Assembly: GCA_017883135.1 (NCBI GenBank)
Contig: JADGOE010000019.1
Location: 1-42,661, forward strand
Origin: Acidimicrobiales bacterium
GTDB taxonomy: Bacteria > Actinomycetota > Acidimicrobiia > Acidimicrobiales > RAAP-2
Length of the DNA: 42,661 nt
Direction of reading: 5' to 3'
Shown here: one piece after another, positions 1 to 7,165 of the stretch
Layout: every line of letters begins with the position of its first letter
Numbering within the stretch: position 1 is the first letter of the stretch
Made by a program: the position numbers and the translations under genes
The notes under the pieces: model-generated
Told to the model about the DNA's origin: nothing
What the model saw: only the letters and a program-made list of their open reading frames with translations
The model's database searches: none

Positions 1-94
1 CACCGGCTGGCTGACGAGAGCTTGCGCTCGGTTACGTCATGATCACTCCCTTGTGCTCATGGCGTCCGAGCTGCTGGACGCACGTGGATCCAGG

Positions 95-215
95 CTTAGG
101 TAGGCGACTACCAGGCACAATAGTGCGCTCTGGGGGCCGGTTCCCGGGACACTCCGTCGGAGATCTCATCTGCGAGGTAGCCAGCGGGGGTCGGTTCCCT
201 GCCCTGGCTCCCGAA
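95..215 (+). other. hairpin-rich leader upstream of the small membrane ORF and ClC gene
   Basis: No gene is seen in positions 1-261. The stretch folds into several short stems in a row: GGTAG-GCGA-CTACC at 99-112 (a GNRA tetraloop), GCAC-AATA-GTGC at 115-126, CTCC-GTC-GGAG at 152-162, and an outer GCCAG/CTGGC stem at 180-208 enclosing a GGGG/CCC stem. Consecutive small hairpins just before a Shine-Dalgarno at 251 are compatible with a structured 5' leader, but I could not match it to a riboswitch class by eye. In GC-rich DNA some of these stems are expected by chance. Confidence 0.25.
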
Positions 216-261
216 TCCCCCTACGCTTCACACCACGGGATGGAACAGATGGAGGAGATCC

Positions 262-351
262 GTGTACTACGTCGGCGCCGTCGTCTTCGCACTCCTCTCC
301 ATCGTGTTGGTGATCGTGTTCGTTCGCAAGTTCCGGCAGTCCAATGAGTGA
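262..351 (+). CDS. 29-residue single-pass membrane peptide upstream of ClC
   Basis: A GTG-started ORF of 29 codons reads VYYVGAVVFALLSIVLVI followed by VFVRKFRQSNE. It has one hydrophobic segment at about residues 4-22 and a short positively charged C-terminus, predicted to face the cytoplasm. A strong Shine-Dalgarno (GGAGGAG at 251-257) sits just upstream. Its TGA (349-351) lies inside the first codons of the ClC gene, whose ATG at 344 has no good ribosome site of its own, so ClC translation probably depends on this ORF. It could be a small accessory subunit or a coupling leader peptide. It lacks the PEKF ending typical of KdpF. I do not recognise a family. Confidence 0.5.
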   Translation: MYYVGAVVFALLSIVLVIVFVRKFRQSNE

Positions 352-1764
352 CGCTGGTCAGGTTGCACCTCCCGACCCGCAGGCCATGCTCCGGACCCGG
401 AGCTACGTGCAGCTGCTGGTGCTGGCCGCCGTCATCGGGGTGCCGGTCTCCGCCGTGGCCTATGCATTCCTCAAGCTGGTCAGCGTGCTCCAGCAGTGGA
501 CCTTCACCACCCTCCCCGAGGAGATCGGCTTTCAGGGGGCGCCGGCCTGGTGGCCGCTCCCCCTCCTCGCGCTGGCCGGGCTCTTGGTGAGCTTGACCAT
601 CAACTACCTGCCGGGTCGGGGGGCCACTCGCCGGCCGATGGGTTCCACACGGGCGGTACCCCAGACCCGAGGGACCTGCCCGGGGTGTTCCTCGCAGCAC
701 TGGCCACCTTGAGCCTGGGCGTCGTCCTCGGGCCCGAGGCACCGCTCATCGGCATCGGCGGCGGTCTGGGGGTACTCGCCGTCCATCTGGCCAAGCGGGA
801 CGCGCCGCCTGCAGCGGCCGCGGTGATGGCTGCGGCGGGGAGCTTCGCCGCAATCAGCACGCTGTTCGGATCTCCCCTTGCCGCCGCCTTCTTGTTGATG
901 GAGGCCGCAGGCCTCGGTGGCCCGATGCTCGAACTGGTATTGGTCCCCGGCCTTCTGGCCGCCGGCATCGGAACGCTCACCTTCATCGGGCTCAACTCCC
1001 TGACCGGGTTCGGCACGTTCTCACTGGCCATCCCCGGCCTTCCTCCCTTCGGTCACCCGACGATCGCCATGTTCGGGTGGGCACTGGCGTTCGGTCTGGC
1101 GGCCTCCCTGTTGGGCACCGGCATCCGCCTGGTGGGGCTCGGCGTGCGACCCGCCGTCGAACGGCGCATGGTCCTCCTCACTCCGGTGGTGGGCCTGGCA
1201 GTTGCCGGGCTGGCCATCGCCTTCGCCGAGGCGACGGGGCGGAGCGCCGCCGAGGTCCTCTTTTCGGGACAGTCGGCCCTCCCCGGGCTCGTCCAACACG
1301 CAGCCGGCTGGTCGGTCGGGGCACTGGTGCTGCTGATCGTGTGCAAGGCGATCGCCTACGGGCTCTCGCTCTCGAGCTTCCGGGGCGGCCCGGTCTTCCC
1401 GTCCATGTTCATCGGGGCCGCGGGTGGGATCGCCGCGTCCCATCTGCCCGGGCTCTCACTGGTGCCCGGGGTGGCCATGGGCATCGGGGCGATGTGCACG
1501 GTGATGCTCAAACTTCCCCTGACCTCGACGCTGCTCGCCACGTTGCTGCTCTTCAGCGACGGTCTGGCGGTGATGCCACTGGTCATCGTGGCGGTGGTGG
1601 TCGCCTATGCCGTCACCGCAAGGCTCCCGCAGTCACCGTCGGACCTCCGGCGCAACACCAAAGCGCCGCGGGCGCCGGCTGCACCCATCGGGGTCGGATC
1701 ACCGCGAGAGCCCGAGACGGCTCGCGACCCGGCACCTCCGGCGACCTTGACCGCCGATGACTGA
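344..1764 (+). CDS. ClC-family chloride channel or H+/Cl- exchanger, interrupted by an apparent -1 frameshift
   Basis: Integral membrane ClC protein. The first part (344 to about 617) reads through SYVQLLVLAAVIGVPVSAV and ends in LPGRG. The rest is in another frame (about 618-1764), beginning GGHSPADGFHTGG, with LGPEAP (the ClC gating-glutamate loop) and SFRGGPVFPSMFIG (the GGxFxP region). Adding one G to the six-G run at 618-623 joins the two as LPGRGGHSPADG, the usual actinobacterial ClC sequence, and gives a 473-residue protein. This is therefore either a sequencing error in a homopolymer or a genuine frameshift. The start at 344 overlaps the small membrane ORF. The C-terminal 50 residues are hydrophilic and rich in Pro, Ala and Arg. 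Context with glutamate decarboxylase suggests charge balance during acid stress (inference). Confidence 0.85.
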
Positions 1765-1836
1765 TCCGACCGGCTACTCCGACGATGGCGGCCGGGGGAG
1801 CGCCACCGTTGACACTCCGATGCCACGAGGTGTCCG

Positions 1837-2481
1837 ATGGTGAATCTCGACCTCTTCCTGATCGGCCTGACCGTCACGCTCGAGCCGATTCCGATCACCG
1901 CCTTCATCCTGGTGCTCAGCGCCAAGGGAGGCACGCTCAAGGGGCTCGCCTACATCCTCGGCTGGCTGCTCTCCCTGGTGATCGTGATAGCCGGCACGAT
2001 TGTGGTCACCGGTGGTAAACCGCCGGCGCCCAGCACCGCTCCGTCCACCGGCGTCCTCGCCGCCAAGATGGCACTCGGCGTGGCGCTGATCGTGATCGGC
2101 GTTCGCCAGAGCCGCCGGGTCGGGAGGCCGCGCAAGCCGCCCACCTGGATGTCCAAGCTCGATCGGCTGTCCATCTGGACCGCTGCGGGGATGGGGATCC
2201 TCCTCCAACCCTGGGTGCTGGTCGGGGCAGGGGCCGCAACGGTGGCCCAGATGCACGTCTCCTCCGTCGACTCCTGGGCACTGCTGGTGGGATTCTGCCT
2301 GGTGTGCACGGCCAGCCTGCTCGCGATGGAGCTGTACGCCACCTTCTCCCGTGAAGGACAACGGAAGCTGACCGGGTTGCGTATGTGGGTGGACACCCAT
2401 CGCGACCAGACCATCGTGGTGCTCTCGTTGGTCCTCGGCTTCTGGATGGTCGGGCACAGCATCTACCTGATCGTCGCGTGA
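1837..2481 (+). CDS. GAP / SfLAP-family membrane protein (LysE-like fold)
   Basis: A 214-residue polytopic membrane protein with about six hydrophobic segments. The N-terminus, including LEPIPITAFILVLSAKGG, resembles the actinobacterial GAP family (peptidoglycolipid or sulfolipid addressing proteins), which is related to LysE exporters and linked in mycobacteria to export of cell-envelope lipids. The segment WTAAGMGILLQPWVLVGAGA is in the position of the second internal repeat. A central cytoplasmic loop with RQSRRVGRPRKPP separates the halves. The ATG follows GAGGTG with suitable spacing. Its substrate here cannot be read from the sequence. It is co-directional with ClC and the next gene and is probably in the same transcript. 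Confidence 0.7.
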   Translation: MVNLDLFLIGLTVTLEPIPITAFILVLSAKGGTLKGLAYILGWLLSLVIVIAGTIVVTGGKPPAPSTAPSTGVLAAKMALGVALIVIGVRQSRRVGRPRKPPTWMSKLDRLSIWTAAGMGILLQPWVLVGAGAATVAQMHVSSVDSWALLVGFCLVCTASLLAMELYATFSREGQRKLTGLRMWVDTHRDQTIVVLSLVLGFWMVGHSIYLIVA

Positions 2482-2533
2482 TGCCGAACTTCGTGACCAC
2501 CGCCGGCGCGCGCACCGCCATGGAGGCAGCCGC

Positions 2534-3685
2534 GTGATCATCCTCCGAATCGGTGCGGTCCTACTCGGCACGTTCCTGGTGATGTCCGTGCTCATCTCCG
2601 CCCTGGAGACGGTGGTCCTCCCCCGCAACGGGTTCACCAGCATCGCCCGCTTCGTGTTCGCGGTGGCCGACCGGATCCTCGTCCATGACTGGCGCAAGGA
2701 GGAGCGCCGGGCCAATCTGCGCGCCCTGTACGCTCCGATCGCCCTGGTCAGCCTCCCCCTGGGGTGGATGATCTCCGTCACCGTCGGCTTCTCCTTCATC
2801 TTCTGGGGTCTCAAGACCGGCTCGTTCCAGCGGTCCGTCGAGGTGAGCGGATCGTCGCTGTTCACACTGGGCTTCGCCGAACCGAGCGGCAACGGCCGGA
2901 TCTGGCTCACCTTCGTCGAGGCGACCATCGGGCTCGGCCTGGTCGCCCTGCTGATCAGCTACCTGCCCACCATCTACTCCGCCCACCACGGGAGGGAGAA
3001 GGGGATCAGCGTCCTGCGCCCGTTCGCCGGCACCCCGCCCTCACCGATCGACCTGCTCGCCAACCTCCAGCGCCTGGGGGCCATGGACAACCCCGAGATG
3101 TGGACGACTACGGCCAGCTGGATGCTCGAGCTGGACCAGACCCACACCGCGTTCCCGGCGCTCTGCTACTTCCCCGAGGCGTCCGCGGACCAGTCGTGGG
3201 TCGCCTCGGTGGGGACGATGCTGGATGGGGCCGCACTGTTGTTGTCGGCGTCGGACTACAGCACCGAGGAGAACGCTGCCCAGGAGATCAAGGGGCCGAT
3301 GATGGCCATGGCCTACGGGATGCCCACCCTGGTGAGGATCGGGTTGGCCGCCGCCCTTCCCATCCCGCAGCCTGTCCTGGTGGTCGACCTGATCGCCTTG
3401 GCATCGGGGCCGGCTCCGGACATCTCCATCCGCAGGGAGGAGTACATCGCCGCGCTGGACCGGCTCCATCCACTGTTGCAGGTTCCCGAGGAAAGGCGCG
3501 AAGCATGCTGGCGACGATTCGCCTGCCTCCGTTCGGGCTACGACCAGGCCATCAGGGGACTGGCCGGCCTGACCATGGCAACCCCCGCCCCGTGGACCAC
3601 CGATCGCCCGGCCGAGGTGGGGCGACCACGGGTGTTCACCAACCGTCCGATCAACGTGGACTGGGCCCTCCCCGAACCGGACTGA
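2534..3685 (+). CDS. potassium-channel-like membrane protein with a degenerate selectivity filter
   Basis: A 383-residue protein with hydrophobic segments near residues 5-27 and 68-93 and a pore-like region ending at about 150. Residues 105-117 (SGSSLFTLGFAEP) followed by RIWLTFVEATIGLGLVALLISYLP match the layout of the two-transmembrane ion-channel domain (pore helix, filter TVGYGD, inner helix). Here the filter reads TLGFAE, so K+ selectivity is doubtful. The cytoplasmic C-terminal 230 residues are soluble and match no domain I recognise. The GTG start follows GGAGG at 2522. It ends 25 bp from the facing glutamate decarboxylase gene. An alternative reading is a non-conducting membrane sensor of unknown function. 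Confidence 0.6.
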   Translation: MIILRIGAVLLGTFLVMSVLISALETVVLPRNGFTSIARFVFAVADRILVHDWRKEERRANLRALYAPIALVSLPLGWMISVTVGFSFIFWGLKTGSFQRSVEVSGSSLFTLGFAEPSGNGRIWLTFVEATIGLGLVALLISYLPTIYSAHHGREKGISVLRPFAGTPPSPIDLLANLQRLGAMDNPEMWTTTASWMLELDQTHTAFPALCYFPEASADQSWVASVGTMLDGAALLLSASDYSTEENAAQEIKGPMMAMAYGMPTLVRIGLAAALPIPQPVLVVDLIALASGPAPDISIRREEYIAALDRLHPLLQVPEERREACWRRFACLRSGYDQAIRGLAGLTMATPAPWTTDRPAEVGRPRVFTNRPINVDWALPEPD

Positions 3686-3710
3686 TCCCGCCGGCTCCGG
3701 ACCGGGTGGC

Positions 3711-5111
3711 CTACAGGTGGCTGAAGCCCCCCGACTCCTCCTTGGTCATCGCCACCGACACCGGATGCTTGGCGAAGTGGTCGATGGATTGGCGGATGGC
3801 GTCGAGGAGGAGGAACGCCAGGTCCCTGCTGACGCCTTGGCGCACCAGGATCCGCTGGACCGAGATGTCCGACACCGACCCGGTCAGCGGGTAGGCCGGA
3901 ACCTGCCAGCCCTTCACCCTCAGCCGGTCGGCGATGTCATAGAGGGTGTACCCGGGGTCCTCTCCCTCGCGGATCCGCCATGCGACCGAGGGGATACCCG
4001 TCTCGGGGTTGGAGTCGCACAGTAGTTCGAAGGGCCCGAGCTTCACGATCTCCTTCGCCAGGAACTCGCCCGTCTCGTAACACGAGTCGTGAACGTGCCG
4101 GTAGCCCTCGCGGCCCAGGCGCACGAAGTTGTAGTACTGGGCAACGATCTGACCTGCGGGTCGCGAGAAGTTGATCTGAAAGACGGGCATGTCGCCGCCC
4201 AGGTAGGTGACGTGGAAGATCAGGTCGTCGGGCAGTTCGGAGCCGTCGCGCCAGAGCACCCACCCCACCCCCAGGGGGGCCAACCCGAACTTGTGCCCCG
4301 AGGTGCTGATCGACTTCACCCGGGGGATCCGGAAGTCCCATACGACTCCGGGAGCGCAGAACGGGGCCAGAAAGGCCCCGCTGGCGCCGTCGACGTGGAT
4401 GTCGATGTCGAGCCCGGTCTCCTCGTGGAGCTTGTCGAGGGCCTGTGACAGCTCGAGCACCGGCTCGTAGGAGCCCGTGTAGGTGACACCGAAGGTGGGG
4501 ACCACCACGATGGTGTTCTCGTCCGCCTGGGCCAGCATCTGCTCGACATCCATGCAGTAGCGGCCGGGAGCCATCGGGATCTCCCGCATCTCCACGTCCC
4601 AGTACTTGGCGAACTTGTGCCACACCACCTGCACCGGACCGCACACCATGTTGGGCTTGTCGGTCGGCTTGCCCTCGGCCCGCCGCCTGTCCCGCCAGCG
4701 CCACTTGGCCGCCATGCCGCCGAGCATGCACGCCTCGGACGATCCGATGGCCGAGCACCCGACCGCTCCGCCTTTCGAAGGGGCGTTCCACAGGTCGGCC
4801 AGCATCTGGACGCAGCGCCGTTCGATCTCGGCGGTCTGGGGGTACTCGTCCTTGTCGATCATGTTCTTGTTGATCGACAGGTCCATCAACTGGTGGACCT
4901 CGTCCTCCTCCCAGGTCTGGCAGAAGGTGGCCAGGTTCTGCCGGGCGTTGCCGTCCAGAAGGAGCTCGTCGGAGATGGCCTGGAAGGCATCCGCGGACCG
5001 CATCTCACGGGAGGGGAAGCGGTCGGCCGGCAGGGTGGTCAGCAGATCCTGAGCGGCGTACACCGAGTCGAGGAGGTCCTCACGAACGGATTCGTGCTTG
5101 TGCAGTGGCAT
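3711..5111 (-). CDS. gadB: glutamate decarboxylase
   Basis: PLP-dependent enzyme converting glutamate to GABA and CO2 with consumption of a proton. The 466-residue length equals that of E. coli GadB. The cofactor lysine is K274 in STSGHKFGL, and [14 protein letters not shown] carries the aspartate facing the pyridine nitrogen. The penultimate residue is His465 (ending GGFSHL), in the position of the E. coli GadB histidine that closes the active site at neutral pH. I chose this ATG over an upstream in-frame one (5183) because AAGGAG lies 9 nt before it and the length then fits the family. No GadC-type glutamate/GABA antiporter is visible in the window. Convergent with the channel-like gene. 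Family assignment is secure; an acid-resistance role is inference. Confidence 0.93.
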   Translation of the reverse strand: MPLHKHESVREDLLDSVYAAQDLLTTLPADRFPSREMRSADAFQAISDELLLDGNARQNLATFCQTWEEDEVHQLMDLSINKNMIDKDEYPQTAEIERRCVQMLADLWNAPSKGGAVGCSAIGSSEACMLGGMAAKWRWRDRRRAEGKPTDKPNMVCGPVQVVWHKFAKYWDVEMREIPMAPGRYCMDVEQMLAQADENTIVVVPTFGVTYTGSYEPVLELSQALDKLHEETGLDIDIHVDGASGAFLAPFCAPGVVWDFRIPRVKSISTSGHKFGLAPLGVGWVLWRDGSELPDDLIFHVTYLGGDMPVFQINFSRPAGQIVAQYYNFVRLGREGYRHVHDSCYETGEFLAKEIVKLGPFELLCDSNPETGIPSVAWRIREGEDPGYTLYDIADRLRVKGWQVPAYPLTGSVSDISVQRILVRQGVSRDLAFLLLDAIRQSIDHFAKHPVSVAMTKEESGGFSHL

Positions 5112-5240
5112 GGTCCCGGACTCCTTGGTCTCTGGATGGCGTGCGGTCTCTCGGTAGACGATCAGGCACGGGTGCCCCGGCACCGGCAGTCGGCACTCGG
5201 AGTTCTGGCAGCGAGCCCCGCACCCGCGGGCCGAAGACGG

Positions 5241-6632
5241 TCAGACCCCGCTGATGGCGTGGACCTGGTTGGTGGCGATGGCCCGGGTCAGGGACTCGAA
5301 GTCCTTCTGGTTCTGGTCGGCGTAGGACGACGCGAACTTGCACATGGCGACGTCGAACCGATCACCGGCCCCGAGGTAGGAGCCGATGGCGATGGCATCG
5401 CCCGAACGGGCGTGGGCACGGGCGAGGGTCCAGCCGCACATCTGCGCGTAGACCTCCAGGCCCTCCGGCACCATCTCGTCGATGGTCGCCGACAGCTTCC
5501 AGTCCCAGAGCTGGCGCATGTAGAAGTCGCGGACCACTCCGTCCTCCCCCTGGATCTGGTCCCACCCGAGGAAGATGTCGCTGGCGCTCTGCATGAGGCG
5601 CTGGCCCTCGACCACCCGTCGGCCCTGGTTGGAGTACTCGCTCGTGGCCAGAAAGGGCTCGCCCACGGCCGCCTCCGCCTCCTTGACCTGAAGGACGAGG
5701 GGATCTCCGTGGTCGCGCCCGACGAACAGCGCGACCCAGCACCGGGTGCCGACGCTGCCGACCCCCACCACCTTGCGAGCCAGGTCGGCGAACTCGTACC
5801 GCTCCAACAATCGCTGGCGATCCCCCGAAAGGGTCTGGCGGTAGTCGGACAAGCCGTTGAACAGGCTCGTCAGGGTCCCGATGGAGTACGGATCGGACAA
5901 GACGTCTTCGGCGGGCACCATCAGGGGCGGATCGTTGATGAACTGCAACCTGCCATCTACTTCGACCGTCAACTTGGCCAGCGCTGCCAGATGGTCCTTC
6001 GACTGCGCCTTGGTGACCCGTCGTTGGAAGTTCTCCATCACCTTGCGGCCGGCCTGGCCGCTCCACTTTGCCACCAGCATGTCTGCGTCCAGCTTGGAGT
6101 ACCAGATCTCGAGGTTCCGCATTCCGGCAAACTCCCGGATCGCCTCGCGATAACCACGGGAGGTCTGGGCGACGAGGGAACTGCGCAGCTTGTCATCGAA
6201 CTCACGACCGCGTGCCGCGATCTCGAAGCTCGCGGCCAGGCGCTTCAGGTCCCACTCGAACGGCCCGGGGATCGTCTCGTCGAAGTCATTGACATCGAAG
6301 ACCATGTCCCGTTCCGGCGAGGCGAACCCGCCGAAGTTGGACAGGTGGGCATCGCCGCACAGCTGCACGTCGAGGTGGGAGTGGACCTCGTGGGCCAGGT
6401 CGGCAGCCATCACCGCCGCAGCGCCCCGAAAGAAGGCGAATGGCGACGCGGCCATGCGGCCGTAGCGTATGGGGACCAGGTCGGGGAGCCTGGTGGTGGC
6501 CTGCAGTGCCAGAATCTCCAACGGATCGGTGCGATCGGGAGGCGGTTGCCACTCGCCGTGCAGGGTACGCGACACCCGGGCCCGCGCCTGGCGCCCGGCG
6601 GCGGCTCGTGCTTCCGGGGTGAGTCGCTTCAT
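5241..6632 (-). CDS. DUF2252-family protein
   Basis: A 463-residue soluble protein of the DUF2252 family, common in actinobacteria and without an established biochemical role. Recognisable blocks are IRYGRMAASPFAFFRGAA near residue 57, QLCGDAHLSNFGGFASPE near 90, DVNDFDETIPGPFEWDLKRL near 113, and the C-terminal GWTLARAHARSGDA. The GDAHLSNFG and DVNDFDE blocks resemble the catalytic and metal-binding loops of aminoglycoside-phosphotransferase-like kinases, so a phosphotransferase fold is plausible (inference). It lies between the LapA-domain gene and gadB on the same strand with gaps over 100 bp, so co-transcription is uncertain. The 5112-5240 gap below it holds only a weak GGTGC/GCACC hairpin at 5171-5184. 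Confidence 0.85.
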   Translation of the reverse strand: MKRLTPEARAAAGRQARARVSRTLHGEWQPPPDRTDPLEILALQATTRLPDLVPIRYGRMAASPFAFFRGAAAVMAADLAHEVHSHLDVQLCGDAHLSNFGGFASPERDMVFDVNDFDETIPGPFEWDLKRLAASFEIAARGREFDDKLRSSLVAQTSRGYREAIREFAGMRNLEIWYSKLDADMLVAKWSGQAGRKVMENFQRRVTKAQSKDHLAALAKLTVEVDGRLQFINDPPLMVPAEDVLSDPYSIGTLTSLFNGLSDYRQTLSGDRQRLLERYEFADLARKVVGVGSVGTRCWVALFVGRDHGDPLVLQVKEAEAAVGEPFLATSEYSNQGRRVVEGQRLMQSASDIFLGWDQIQGEDGVVRDFYMRQLWDWKLSATIDEMVPEGLEVYAQMCGWTLARAHARSGDAIAIGSYLGAGDRFDVAMCKFASSYADQNQKDFESLTRAIATNQVHAISGV

Positions 6633-6742
6633 CGCGCCATCATCTCACCCCGGTGGGAGACCCGCTCAGTGCTCGCGACCGGCGCGAGCGGGCAGCTCGA
6701 CTGCACCAGGGGCACAGGACACACGAGCACGGTGTGAGGAAC

Positions 6743-7027
6743 CTACGGTTTCGCCGCCTTCTTGCGCCGCTCGCCGAGCAGGATCACCAGTCGGTCGACC
6801 AGAGCTCCTAGGACGGCGGCGATCAGCAGCACCCAGATCAAGCTGATGTGGGCGTTGAAGAAGAGGAAGCTGACGGTCACGGGCTGGCTGTTGCCGAGCA
6901 CGAAGGAGATCAGCAGGATGAGGCCGACCACTGCCACCACGATCCGGGTGATCTCGCGGACGTCACGCTTCTTGGCCCGCGACTGGCCCGGCGATCCTGA
7001 ACTCGACGATCCTGAAGTACTGGCCAT
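6743..7027 (-). CDS. LapA-domain small membrane protein
   Basis: A 94-residue protein with a Ser/Gly-rich and then basic N-terminus (KKRDVRE), two transmembrane segments at about residues 26-43 and 52-75, and a basic C-terminal tail (GERRKKAAKP). This matches the LapA / DUF1049 small membrane proteins (lipopolysaccharide assembly protein A domain). In E. coli LapA works with LapB in envelope homeostasis, but actinobacteria lack LPS, so the role here is unknown. The ATG at 7027 has GAGGAG 8 nt upstream and is preferred over an in-frame start at 7114. Same strand as nuoN, which ends 134 bp upstream. Confidence 0.75.
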   Translation of the reverse strand: MASTSGSSSSGSPGQSRAKKRDVREITRIVVAVVGLILLISFVLGNSQPVTVSFLFFNAHISLIWVLLIAAVLGALVDRLVILLGERRKKAAKP

Positions 7028-7117
7028 CGCCCACTCCTCGCCCTCGCCCAACACGACCGTGCGCCTCACCGACAGTACCCCGGGCAACCCCGGGTCCGCG
7101 GGGATCGCGGCCACACG

Positions 7118-7165
7118 CCCGCCGGCGGGTCAGGGTACGCAGGTCAGGAGAGTCAGCAGGGTCAG
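7118..7165. repeat. GC palindrome and four spaced GTCAG units between nuoN and the LapA gene
   Basis: Just past the nuoN stop the + strand has GTCAG at 7129, 7143, 7152 and 7161, next to the perfect 12-bp palindrome CCCGCCGGCGGG at 7118-7129; CCCGGG-containing repeats follow at 7077-7094. The set could act as a transcription stop or an mRNA-end stabiliser for the long nuo transcript, but no T-run follows, so this is only a candidate. Confidence 0.25.

Noticed and set aside
60-220. Fluoride, c-di-AMP (ydaO), M-box or SAM-IV riboswitch before the ClC gene
   Set aside because: Individual short words fit, but none of the conserved cores is present in order.
2481-2537. 18-codon ORF overlapping the end of the GAP gene and the start of the channel-like gene
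   Set aside because: It has an ATGA overlap but no hydrophobic or conserved character; more likely chance or a coupling by-product.
5165-5190. Rho-independent terminator after the DUF2252 gene
   Set aside because: The GGTGC/GCACC stem is only 5 bp and is not followed by a T-run.
4617-6737. 706-codon open frame on + opposite gadB and the DUF2252 gene
   Set aside because: It is antisense to two well-conserved genes, its translation is low-complexity Gly/Pro/Arg/Asp, and long antisense frames are expected at this GC content.
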